Part shown: positions 11,816-22,929 of the stretch, piece after piece | Layout of the letters: every line of letters begins with the position of its first letter | Numbering within the stretch: position 1 is the first letter of the stretch | Assembly (NCBI GenBank): GCA_029964075.1 | Contig: CM057135.1 | Location: forward strand, 23,214,863 to 23,278,862 | Direction of reading: 5' to 3' | DNA: 64,000 bases | Origin: Patiria pectinifera | Taxonomy: Eukaryota; Echinodermata; Asteroidea; Valvatida; Asterinidae | Notes under the pieces: model-generated | What the model was told of the DNA's origin: nothing | What the model saw: only the letters and a program-made list of their open reading frames with translations | The model's database searches: none | Translations under genes and position numbers: made by a program

Positions 11816-13284
11816 TAATAATAATAAAAAACATTTCTACCGCACATTTTCCAAGTAATATTTATCAAATGCGCCTTACAATAAAAACAATAAGACTTCA
11901 GGTTATTTAAAATTCAATAAAAATACACAAAAACCTAGCTACAACAATTAAGTCAAATCATAAAGGTAAACCGGTAGGTGAATACTACAGATAAAATATC
12001 TCATTTAAAAGACCACTAAATTGTTAACTTAGGGGAAAAAACGAATCCCAATTCAATAAAATAAACAGAAAATGAAAAAAAAATGATGCTTTATGCCTAT
12101 ACTGACCACTCATTTAAAATCCAACAGAGTCAATTTACATGTTAAAAGCCTTTCGAAATAAGGTCTTCAGTTTCGACTTGAAGCTATGGTGACATTTTAT
12201 TGCTGCCTGATGTCAATTGGGAGTTCAATTATATTCATGGACACAGTTATGTTTATGCAGCCTGCATAATGAGATAATTTAGAGCATAACACAATCAAGG
12301 CAATTCTATAAAATACATATTTCAGGAAAACATGCAAAATGAATTGTTGCTAAAAGAGGATTAGCTATGTTTACAAAAGACATTGCAGGTGTTCTTGAAG
12401 CAAGTTTAAAGCATACACCACGAGTTCTCATTATATAAGTGATGTAATTGTGAACAACAAAAAGAAATAACTACCACCTCGTTTTGGCTGATGTGCTTGC
12501 TAAACGGGATGACTAATGGCGGAGCGTGTGGGATGTATGTATATGAACAACATTAATTAACTTTCAGTAATGTTGACCAAAGGCTGCTACAGCAAGCCTA
12601 GCGTAGCTGCTGTTCTTCACCAGAAACCTGTATAAATGGAGACAGAGAAGTACATAAAAAAATGGTGCTTATTTATGTAGTCAATTAACGCAAATCATGA
12701 GCGACAAAATGAAACCCGAAATGCGGGTTGTTAGTAGTTTGTATCAAAGTCAGAAATGAAAAACTTATTAAAGAACACTTGCACGCAATTGATGCCATTA
12801 ACACAGTTTTGTATACTGTTTAGAAGCGAACTACTTTTAGATTGATCACCAGTTTTAAATACGATTTCTCTAAAAGAATAAATAAAAAAAATACTTTTAC
12901 AAACAAGGTCTCATAAACCATCATGCTTTTTACGTGGGCGTGTAGAGAATATTGGTCAACTAAACATGTTACATGCACACGTAACAGAGAAACTGTTGTT
13001 ACCTTTATAATCCCTGTAGGAGCTAGGAGCTCTATACTAAGTTGCCCTGGATCCTCCACACTGAATGGACTCAATAACAATCTATCATGAACAGAAAATG
13101 CATACAGGCTGTCATTGAAGATGAATTACTCAACATTTCAAATGGTCATCAGACATGTCAAAAGAGCTATAACAATATCACATCTTAGGATATTCTCATT
13201 GTCATGATTGTCTAGATTTATGCAATAACCATAACAGCAGGCAGTACAGCACAGCCAGAACTGAAACCGAGATATAATGCAGCT
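11816..13284. other. Probable old interspersed repeat, then unique DNA
   Basis: Roughly 11,830-12,300 (words such as ttctaccgcacattttcc and gtcaattgggagttcaatt) resembles dispersed repeats I associate with marine invertebrate genomes, but I cannot name the family. The rest, to 13,284, shows no gene or structure. Confidence 0.3.
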
Positions 13285-14074
13285 CAGTGGCGTAGCCAGG
13301 AATTTTTCAGTGGGGGGCGCTGGAACATTTCATGGGGGGGGGGGCGTCAAGCAGGGGCGTCAATCGCGAAGCCCTTACGGCGTGGGGTTCGGGGCCCGCT
13401 TAAGGGCCCCGAAAAAAAAAATGGATTCTAGATGTTCTGTGGTGTGATTTGAAGCAATTTCTTACGACTTTCCTCCATGCTTTAACTAATATTTTCTTGG
13501 CAAAAGATAATTATTTGAACATCGTTTTCGAGGTTGGAGACATTGAATCAGCTATCGGTATTCTGAGCTATTGGCGTGGGGTTCGGGGCCCGCTTAAGGG
13601 CCCCGAAAAAAATTGGATTTTCGATGCTCTGTGGGGTGATCTGAGGCAATTTCTTACCACTTTAACCAATAATTATCTTAGCACAAAAGATAATAATTTA
13701 AACATAATTTTCGAGGTTTTTTCAGCTAAAGGCATGAGAAAATTTTGTGAACATTGTTTTCGAGGTTGGAGTCATTGAATCAGCTACCAGAATTCTGAGC
13801 TATAGGCGTGGGGTTCAGGGCCGGCTTAAGGGCCCCGAAACATTTTGGATTCTAAATGCTCTGTGGTGCTATCTGAGGCAATTTCTGACCACTTTAACCA
13901 ATATTTTCTAAGCAAAAGATACATTGTAGTATATAATAGGGCCCATGGCGTCATGTAGATCAATGATATTTTTTTTAGAAACTCAAAATCTCAGTGGGGG
14001 CGACTGGGGGGGCGACAAGGTTTCATGGGGGGCGGTCGCCCCCCCCCCACGCCTCCCCGGTGGCTACGCCACTG
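13285..14074. mobile_element. hAT-like non-autonomous element, 8-bp target duplication
   Basis: The element begins cagtggcgtagccagg and ends ggtggctacgccactg, imperfect inverted repeats, and is flanked on each side by the same octamer atgcagct (13,277-13,284 and 14,075-14,082). Inside are three ~200-bp direct repeats, each starting near ggcgtggggttc, containing a gcttaagggccccgaa word and then the phrase gaggcaatttct. Poly-G or poly-C tracts lie next to the termini. There is no transposase. An 8-bp duplication with CAG-type termini fits hAT; other 8-bp superfamilies cannot be excluded. Confidence 0.85.
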
Positions 14075-14082
14075 ATGCAGCT

Positions 14083-15148
14083 CCTTCCATAAGTCCTACC
14101 ATTTCCAAAAGCGCAATACAGTAAAAAAAACAACACACACACACACACCCATACTGAAAATTGTATTTTTGTGAAGACATTTCTTTGTTCTCGTGTAGTA
14201 AAGTTTTCGAGTTTGAAAGTGAAGTTTCAAAATGCTCTTACTTTAACCAGAATTAATTTCCTTGGCTGAAATTCGGACTTAATATCCCTTTTCTAAAACT
14301 CTTCCATTTGCGACTGATCAACCCACCTTGGAAATTCCTAGTTTTTGAGTAAAATCTTGTGGCGACGTATTCATCTATAGAAATTGTCCTGTGGAGACGT
14401 ATACAATCTTTTGTTCCCTATTGTACACATGTCTCCAGAGGGAACGGTGTATCAGATCATACCCACAAACACATATTTACGTTACATACCAAGTGTGGAT
14501 ATTCCCTTGGTTTCGTGAGGTTAACAAAAACCAGTGGCAAAAAATATTCTCAAACTGTGAAAACTCTTTCAACCCAATTTTTTTCTATGATAAACCTAAC
14601 CAAAAATGCCTAACCTGTTTTCCAGAAATGGGGAAACACTGTATGGACTGGCTTGAGAGTCAGCTTTTCTGCTGTGATTTACTCTCTGGAGCCTTAAGAC
14701 TCTAGACATTTGGCACCAGTATTCCAAATGGCTATGTTGCATTTTGGAAAGCAAGTCTTTGACTTCAACACCTATACATACAAACACAGGAGCCCCACTA
14801 CACAATAAAGCTCTATAAAAAACCTTGAAATTAAAAATGCACAACTCAACTTACAAAACCCCAACAGCGAATTCTCAGAGAAAATCCCGTCCCGGCCGTC
14901 GTCAATACCTGCAAGTACACTCGGACAAGAGACAGGGAAGAAAGAAAAAAAACTGCAAAAGAAAAAAAAAACAGGGTTAGTCTGTGCACTGATGAACTTG
15001 ATTTCAACATCAAATCATAGAGTTTCCCTTCAAAACGCCATGAGGCCATTCTTTGTAACTTTTTGGGAAGAATTTTCCTCGAGAGTCAGCTTTTCTGCTG
15101 GGATTTACTCTCTGGAGTCTTAAGACTCTAAACATTTGGCACCAGTAT
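14083..15148. other. Non-coding; contains a 68-bp sequence duplicated up to the gap edge
   Basis: The block beginning gagagtcagcttttctgctg occurs at 14,655-14,722 and again at 15,081-15,148, where it runs directly into the run of Ns. Both copies hold the palindrome-like core centred on ttaagactct. An (AC)n run sits near 14,130. No gene is supported. Confidence 0.7.
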
Positions 15149-15648
15149 NNNNNNNNNNNNNNNNNNNNNNNNNNNNNNNNNNNNNNNNNNNNNNNNNNNN
15201 NNNNNNNNNNNNNNNNNNNNNNNNNNNNNNNNNNNNNNNNNNNNNNNNNNNNNNNNNNNNNNNNNNNNNNNNNNNNNNNNNNNNNNNNNNNNNNNNNNNN
15301 NNNNNNNNNNNNNNNNNNNNNNNNNNNNNNNNNNNNNNNNNNNNNNNNNNNNNNNNNNNNNNNNNNNNNNNNNNNNNNNNNNNNNNNNNNNNNNNNNNNN
15401 NNNNNNNNNNNNNNNNNNNNNNNNNNNNNNNNNNNNNNNNNNNNNNNNNNNNNNNNNNNNNNNNNNNNNNNNNNNNNNNNNNNNNNNNNNNNNNNNNNNN
15501 NNNNNNNNNNNNNNNNNNNNNNNNNNNNNNNNNNNNNNNNNNNNNNNNNNNNNNNNNNNNNNNNNNNNNNNNNNNNNNNNNNNNNNNNNNNNNNNNNNNN
15601 NNNNNNNNNNNNNNNNNNNNNNNNNNNNNNNNNNNNNNNNNNNNNNNN
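15149..15648. other. Assembly gap (500 N)
   Basis: Exactly 500 undetermined bases. The round length suggests a placeholder of unknown true size. No frame spanning it is meaningful. Confidence 0.99.
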
Positions 15649-15929
15649 TACATACTTTATCAAGTTTGTTGTTGGTTAACCACCCACCCCTACCCAATGT
15701 TTAAATTTTGTTTTTTAATATTTTTTAAAGCAGGCCGAGGCCTGCGGTAGACTTTATTCTAAATTTGCATAACATTTCAGTTTCTTTCGATTGGATGAAC
15801 ACATCCTTGTTGGCAACAGTTGATTTCATTTGATTGACCCAGCGACGTTGCACAAGTGTGTATTTGGCAAATTGTAGTACTAATGTACAAAATGTTCCAT
15901 TACTGATTTGTTGTTTTATTGCCTTTCTT

Positions 15930-18290
15930 TTCAGCGAGTACACAGAATTAGTCAAGACCCTATTGGTGGCACAGGAAATGGTGCAGGAGTTGATGAAGCC
16001 AAGCTGAAATCATCCGATAACTTAAAAGTATAGACCAGCCTTTCCTTCTGACATTCATCTTACAAATGGTGCAGCAATTGAACTTCTTGGTCTAATGGAT
16101 AGAGAGGCATGCACAGAAAACATTACAAATGGATTCAAAGCTGTACAAGGACAACAATATGTGGACTGATCCTTCAAAGATGACCTTATTCTCAGCTCTG
16201 CACAGAATGAAATCTAACTACAAGAGGCTGAAGAAAAACGAAGTACATCACAAGTGGAGAAACGTAGAAAACTTCTTGAACAGTTCGTTTCCTCTGCCAT
16301 CAGCTGTCACCCAGAACATCCAAAAGAAATAAAAAGAACACCAAACAGCCACAAAAAAAAGAAAACATGTATTGCACTGAGTGTTGCATTCTTGAAGAAA
16401 CTGCAGACAAATTAGCAAAAGAGTAGCATGGTAGAAAACAACAGCAGATGATGCAATCCAGGACAGCCACAAGACTCAAGAAAAGAAACACACAGAGCTT
16501 AAAAAATCTGTAAGCTAGGTATAAGCAGGCAATCAGAAGCGTAAACAAAGCCAACTGACAGAGCTGAAGATGGAAGCTATAAGCTACATGAGCAAAACAA
16601 CAAGCCCAAAATTGAAAGAACAGATGAAAGCACTTGCAAGACCATATGCCTGAAATGAGGGAACTTAAAGTAGAATTTCAACTTGGAATGAGGAACTTGG
16701 AGTCATCAGCTGAGACAAATGTAAAGTATGATGATACCAACAAAAAAGCAACAGACACTTTGCTGAAGTACAAATTTCAACAAAGACTTCGAGCCTACAC
16801 TGTTGGGATCAAAGGAGATGACAGGTGGTGATGCTGATTCTTATGTGGAGACGATCAACACCAGTCTGCAATGTACTGAAACATCATGTAATGGCAAGCC
16901 AGACCCTAAAACAGAAGATCCTTGACAATATTTCCAACACTATTACTGACAGGCACGTTGTAAATAAAGCTGTAACAAAAGAAGCTTGCATGACAGCGAC
17001 GTGTTACAACTGATGGTGATGCACCCACCTTAAATAAGCACTTTTATTGTGGTATACATCCCCTCGACACTTTTGCCAAATCAGCGAGAAAAAACCGGGA
17101 CAAAATGAGAAATGGAGCACAACTTAAGAAGCCAAGACAATGAAGCTTCGAAACCTAAAGGATGTAGTGATGCCCATGCATTGATGCAGTCACTCAGCCG
17201 GCTTTGCACTACAAAAGATAGGGCTGGTTTTCCTGCTGAGGTCAAAGCCCATCTACAGATGTGTGGTGTTAAAGAACCCCCTTCAGCCCCATCTCGTTGG
17301 GAATCGTTTTCATGTGTATTTCTTGAAATAGGGGCGCATGTGTGTTTTTTGAGACCACATATACTAGACTTCATTAATAAGGTTTGGTCACCCAGCAATG
17401 AGTGGCTTAAAAAGCAGTCAAGAATGACTTCAGGAAATAGAGCTGCTGCTTGGTGGCGGTGGAATGCAGGAACCCCTTGGCTTGGTTGGAAAATACTTGA
17501 CAACGGACCATGCATACGTCTCATTGAAACAAAATTTGGGGATCCTAGAACTAAACCAGTGCCTATAATCGAAGCAGTTGAAGGCACTGACTTAATAGGA
17601 TTCATGGCAAGGATGCACATCGGGTGTGAATGGAACAGCACCTGTTATTGTGTTCAAGGTGTGCCAATGAAGAGAAAGACGAGATCGTCCAGGAGCTGAT
17701 TAAAGAACTCCAGCTCAGATGCACAAACATGCGAGCTGTTGGAAGAAAGAATGTTTGGAATACATTCTTGAGAGAAGATTGCCTAAGGCAGTTAGAAGAA
17801 CAGCTTCCGGGAATTGGCAGCCACCACATGCAGCCAACTGTGAAGAAGTCAAGAGAGGAAAAGCAGAGTCTTGGCTTACCAGCAACATCATCAGCTGGGG
17901 AAAGGGTATTGGGACAATTAGACTATCAGCTAAAGCTAAAGAACCCCCAAATGCCAACATCACCTACAGCGAGTCAAAACTGATGTACTCAAACAATGCA
18001 ACAGAAGATTTGGTTCAGTGAGAAAGATGACAAATCCACAAAGGAAGCTCTTGTGCAGTAGAGCCAGGCAAAAAGCAAGAGTTTGCTCAACATTGGTGAT
18101 AGGAAAAGACAACGCGACATAGAGCAATGGCGACTTGAGCAGCACGTCCCTGAAAGGAAAAACGACAGGAAACTAGAAAAGAAGAGAGATGGGTTCAAGA
18201 GAATCCACGCAGAAGCACTGATTGATGAGCTATCCAAACTTGACAGCCTGTGGGAAATCGAGAAGAGCAAATGAATACTGTACTGAAAGA
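15930..18290 (+). pseudogene. Decayed transposase-like gene
   Basis: Fragments in all three forward frames, broken by many stops and frameshifts, read as one ancient protein. The clearest part (about 17,112-17,640) contains HALMQSLSRLC and GAHVCFLRPHILDFI, and ends with PCIRLIE. Downstream (17,880-18,020), frame-shifted pieces give VLGQLDYQLKLK, then PNANITYSESKLMYSNN. A basic charged tail follows at 18,083-18,274 (RKRQRDIEQWRLEQH), ending DELSKLDSLW. This order resembles an uncharacterised family I recall from invertebrate and coral gene sets, with a late LDRL...PNA...YSNN block and an Arg/Lys-rich tail. The upstream half, with REACTENITNGFKAVQGQQ, is weaker. I call it a dead mobile-element gene; the superfamily is not named because I cannot verify it. 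Confidence 0.5.
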
Positions 18291-18299
18291 TAAAACCAA

Positions 18300-20640
18300 T
18301 GGATGAGAAGCTGTGTTTGCCTTGAAGGGTGCAACTAAATGTCAGAAAAAGATCTTTGCAACAATAAGCTGTCAGTGATTTTGTTTGCATTTCAGCGAAC
18401 AGGAAGCACCTCTATTACTGTTGAGCGTTTGAAAGCAAATTTGCTGAAGTTAATGCAGAGTGCAGGACAACAGGGAGCAGGCAGCATTGTTGAACCGGAA
18501 CTTTGAGCAACCCATCAAAAGTGCTTGTAGGGGAAGGAGATAAAAGTCACCTGTGGACAGATGAAGAAAGAATGTTGGTGGAATGGCAAAATAAAACACA
18601 GAGTACACAATAGTGATGAATTTCTAATAGAAGATATCAACAGAGTTCAACTTACGAACAATCAGCACACACGATTGATGTCTATTTGAAACTTTCTGAA
18701 ATTGCAGCAGATATAAGAAGCGAGGGAAGCTAAAGCTGCTTTAAAAGGTAAATTTGACCACATACTAGAGATGCTATTTGCGTGTTTGACAGCAGCGAAA
18801 AAAATTGCGGCTTGGTACATGTTGCATGACGCAGCTTTCGTAAAATTTAAATAGTGTATTTGCGAGAAGGATGGAGTGTTTTTGCAATCTATTGTCATTA
18901 CGTTGACCATAATGCCTCTAATTTTACATTTGTTATTACATGCCAATATTTACAATGTAGTTCAAAGGATCTAGCAAGATGTGGCTTGTTTATTGTCCTG
19001 AATACTTCAAAATCAATTGTGCCTTTAATAACTTTCTAAGTGCATTATCTTTATATTGAAACTGCTTACATTCATTTCTATTGTGACTTCTGACCTTTGA
19101 CCTTCGGATTATATTGACAGCTTTTAACCTGACCTCGCCGTGTATTTACTGTATTTCCTTTAAATTATGCAGATTCATGTATATGTCTCATTTCCCATAA
19201 TTAAAAAACTTTCTCTTGACCTTTAACCTGTGACCTTTGACCTGACCTTCATGGCTCGATATACTTTGACCTTTGACAGGTGACCTACCTAGGTCACTAT
19301 TTATAGATTGAGCTAAGGTCAGCGATTTGCAATAACGTGTCAAATTTTGCTTGCAGGTCCTGTGTGTATACTATTACATGTAAATAATAGGGTACTAGTA
19401 TTGCACTGTACTGTGCATTATATGCATATTTTACATGCAGTATAATCCACAGATACAGGTATGCACGTGGTTTCTTCTAAGTTGCCATCTCGTTACATTG
19501 TACCCTTAAAATCGCCTTATCTCCACACTGCAAAGGAAACCTGAAGCTCATCTTTGACATATTTTGTAGCAAATGGTGAACTCTCTTTGAAAGGAGTAAG
19601 AACTGGTGCAAGGAGAAATTTAAAAAAATATTCTGTCTGCTTAGTGCAGATCTTGACAAATCAATTCAATTTGACTTTACTATCCCCACTTCCACTGGCC
19701 AAATTCCACTGGCCTTTTACATTTAAACACATTAATGAACATTTACAAATTTACAAATAATAAATATCCATAAATACCTCAGGCAGTCTAACTATTCCTA
19801 TTGGTCGAGAGCCCGTCACGTGGCCGGTCTTAAACGGATGATAAAAGACATGGCTAGCTGGTCTGAAGCACTTCCAGTGTCACAATAAAATGTTGGCTTC
19901 TAAAAATCAGTCTGCCTTTTGCCGTTGTATTGGATGAACGATTTGGGAATCTCCATTCAGGCATGCCACGCAACACTACCAGGGAGTCAGAATTTGATAG
20001 TTTTAAATTTAAAACCTTACCAACGCCCCAGAGTGCGTTCTGCGCGACATCGCGCTCAACATGCTACGTCAATCTCATAAAAGGGTTGTTTACATCTTAC
20101 TCGCCAGCTGAACACTCCATTATTTTTGCTAGAGGATGTTTCCAAAAAACATGAAGTGAACTTGTTGACAAAATGGGAATTCTGTGAACGAATTAATTTA
20201 TTTTTACACATATATGTGCTCGGTCGGTGTTATCACTCTGTTTTAAGACCGCTTTTTGAGTCTGGGTGCTGATAATTACCCGAGCCGGGAGGCTTTTTTT
20301 TTCCATGGCTTGGATTTTATAGACAAGGTGTTTTTTTTTGTGTCCTCATATACCCTGGTGTCCTCCATCATTCTGCTTTGATGCCCTTCCCCATTCCTTG
20401 GTGCCCCTCAATTGCCTTCATATAGCGTCACCCCGAAACACGAACTGACACCCGGTGGTCAGCGTTGCCAGAAATACAAATCGGAGAAAAACGCTTTTAA
20501 AGGTTGACACGAATTTACTCAGTAAAATATTTCATCTATCTTAGGAGTTTTAGTAACACTTAACGTGAAAATGCTTAAACTATTTATTATAAACATTATA
20601 TTGTAAAAATCTGCTTAGTTAATTAGCAATTAAATGATTA
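18300..20640. other. Non-coding; includes a cluster of TGACCT half-sites
   Basis: No gene is supported. Between 19,080 and 19,310 the words TGACCT and TGACCTTTGACC recur in several orientations. Otherwise this is AT-rich unique sequence. Confidence 0.5.
19085..19305. promoter_or_regulatory. Cluster of TGACCTTTGACC (DR1-like) motifs
   Basis: At least three copies of TGACCTTTGAC(C/A), plus single TGACCT words and one acctaggtca inverted pair, lie within about 220 bp. TGACCT repeated with one base between is the DR1 site recognised by nuclear receptors such as HNF4, COUP-TF and RXR heterodimers (known). Simple tandem expansion of tgacctt could give the same pattern, and no promoter or exon adjoins it, so regulatory function is only a possibility. 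Confidence 0.3.
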
Positions 20641-20649
20641 AGATGAGTT

Positions 20650-20905
20650 TCCAATTCGTGAAAACGAAAGTTTATGTGTTTTGGAAGTGCAAGCATCTGT
20701 AAATAGCGTTAGTGAGTGTCAGTTCATTGAAAACAAAAATTGACGCGTTTTGGGAGAGTGCGCGCACACACTGCGCATGCGTGCGCGCACTCTCAAAAGC
20801 ATCGTCAATTTCGTTTTCACGAACGAATTACTCCTAACGCTATTGCATGCGCGCACTCTCCGAACTAACACGACCACATTTTGGTTTTCATGAACTGACA
20901 CCCTG
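20650..20905. mobile_element. Inverted-repeat (foldback-like) sequence with CpG-rich core
   Basis: The left arm gtgtcagttcattgaaaac is mirrored on the right by ggttttcatgaactgacac. Inside are paired gcgcgcactctc words around a tgcgcatgcgtgcgcgc core. A second pair, ttcgtgaaaacgaaa against tttcgttttcacgaa, overlaps it. The nested symmetry is typical of a small MITE. No coding capacity. Confidence 0.6.
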
Positions 20906-21169
20906 TGCAGGAGTCACTTCGTGGTAACAAAAATACCAGAATTAACCATAGTGAAAAATCATTAGTAAAATTTGCTTATTTTAGATGATTTCAGCAATTT
21001 TAACTTCGTCATGTTAGAAACTTCATGATACAAACTGCTAATTTGTGCAAAAAAAAGAAAATTTGAATTTTATATATTTTTGTACATAATAATGATGCAG
21101 AAGGGTGTCTGGTATTCGTAGTGTCAGTGACGATAGGTTCCTCTCCTCGATTGCCTACTTTCCCTTTAC

Positions 21170-22385
21170 ACTCTAAAAACTAAAGTGTTCAATCAACTTT
21201 TATAAGAGTAATGATAACTTTAACACTTGCTAAGTGTGCGGTCAGTGACTACACTTTAAAAGTTGATTTAACACTTTCCAAAAGTGTTACAGATTACAAC
21301 ACTTGAAAGTTACAAAAGTGTCAGAGTGCGCGCGCGCTCATACAACTTGTTACAAGAAGAGTGTTACTTCATTGAAAACGTTCTTGCTCACTTATGAGCA
21401 GAGTGCGCGCCATGCGTTTGCAATGGAAAGTGGAACTTGAGTATTTACTTCATTAAAACAAAAATGTGTCACTTTTGCGCTTAAAAGTTTTCATGGATGT
21501 GAGCGTAATTATTAAAGTAAAGCTCTTGAAGCTCGAAAATCAAAAAAAAACATACTTTACACGGTAGAAATGTGTTACTTCGTGGTGTCGGTGACGATAT
21601 GTCAAAATTGCTGATTTAAGCAATTACTATGTAGAGATTGGATGTGTTTATACTGAGATATTATCGTAGGAACACTGCACATTTTATGTAAATTCACTGC
21701 TTTATATCATACGCAATTGACACTGTAATTTTAGACCCTATAACAGATGAGTGTCGCTATACATGTTCCGTACGTTCATACGTGGATTGGATTTGCCTGA
21801 TGAATCGATACATAGTCCTCATATGGAAAAACATGTGCACATATTAAGATTAAAGATTGGTCATACTTCTGTCGATTGCTAGGAATGCAGTACTTACATC
21901 ATCGATACATCACGCAAATCAAATGCACGCTGTGCACTTACGACACAATGTAGCGACAACCATCTGTTGGAACTAAGGTCTAAAATTATCTTTCAATTTC
22001 GTACGATATAAAAAGTTATAAGTAACATCAAAATATTGCGAGTGTTCCTGCTAATATCTCCAGTATAAAAAATCTCACCTTTACTCAGCTTGTTATATCA
22101 TGATGAAGTCGGCGATGTAACCAGGACAAACGTTTATGAAGAACGCAACGCCATCAAAATGCTCAGTCGCCTAATACATTACTGCGCATGCGTCTATACC
22201 ACGGGAAAGCTCCACAACACTGTTAAAATGTGAAAAGTCACATTTTAGAAGTTGATTAACTTTAGCATTACCTACTGAGTTGGAATAACCTTTTGCAACA
22301 TTTGAAATGTTGTTTTGGTATTTAACACTTCGAGAAATGTTAAAATTCAACACTTCAGTTTTATAAAAACTTTCATGACTTGGAC
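21170..22385. mobile_element. Imperfect ~1.2-kb palindromic (foldback) element
   Basis: The two halves mirror one another across a centre near 21,850. Outer ends share aactaaagtgttcaa and the complement of ttgaattttaac. An inner pair is ttatactgagatatta with taatatctccagtataa; a further pair is attttagacc with ggtctaaaat next to tatatcatacgcaatt and its degenerate complement. Many aacacttt/aaagtgtt words lie in both arms. Divergence between the arms implies age. No protein is encoded. Confidence 0.6.
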
Positions 22386-22929
22386 AGAACCCTTTTTAAA
22401 ACAGACACAAGATTAAAGACTGTTAATGGTCCAAGCCAGCTTTTTAGAACCATTCGCTTTATTTCTTTTCTGTAAATATGAGTATACTGCATTTTAAGAC
22501 CATAAAAAAAGCAAAGTGGTTTTAATTGCAAGCTGGGACCAGAGGCCTTTTAAAATGATAAACACAAGCTAATAATATTCAGTTCAGCATCATCTGTTTT
22601 ATTTTGAAAACCATCGAATTTCTCCATGCAAAAGTATGCAGATGAAAGCAAGTATATGAAAATGTTGCTTTACCAGGTAAACATTCGGTGTACATGTACA
22701 GTTTGGAAATGTAGATCAAGAACTAAAAAACTTAGAGTATGCAAATCTCCACTGAAGTCCGTTCAAGTTTATTCTTTAGTTTGCAATATGGACCACAACT
22801 AGAACAAAATACTGACAGGAGCGATGCACAGATGCAAGACAGGCCCTAACCCAATTGTTCAACTTTCTCTGCAAATTACATATGGATCAATCAAACATGA
22901 AGCCCAAAGGATTAACATATATGTATTCT

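Noticed and set aside
15010-15750. Long open frames crossing the gap
   Set aside because: They consist of undetermined bases; no real codons support them.
17081-17641. 186-codon minus-strand frame
   Set aside because: It is antisense to the plus-strand relic whose motifs are collinear with neighbouring fragments.
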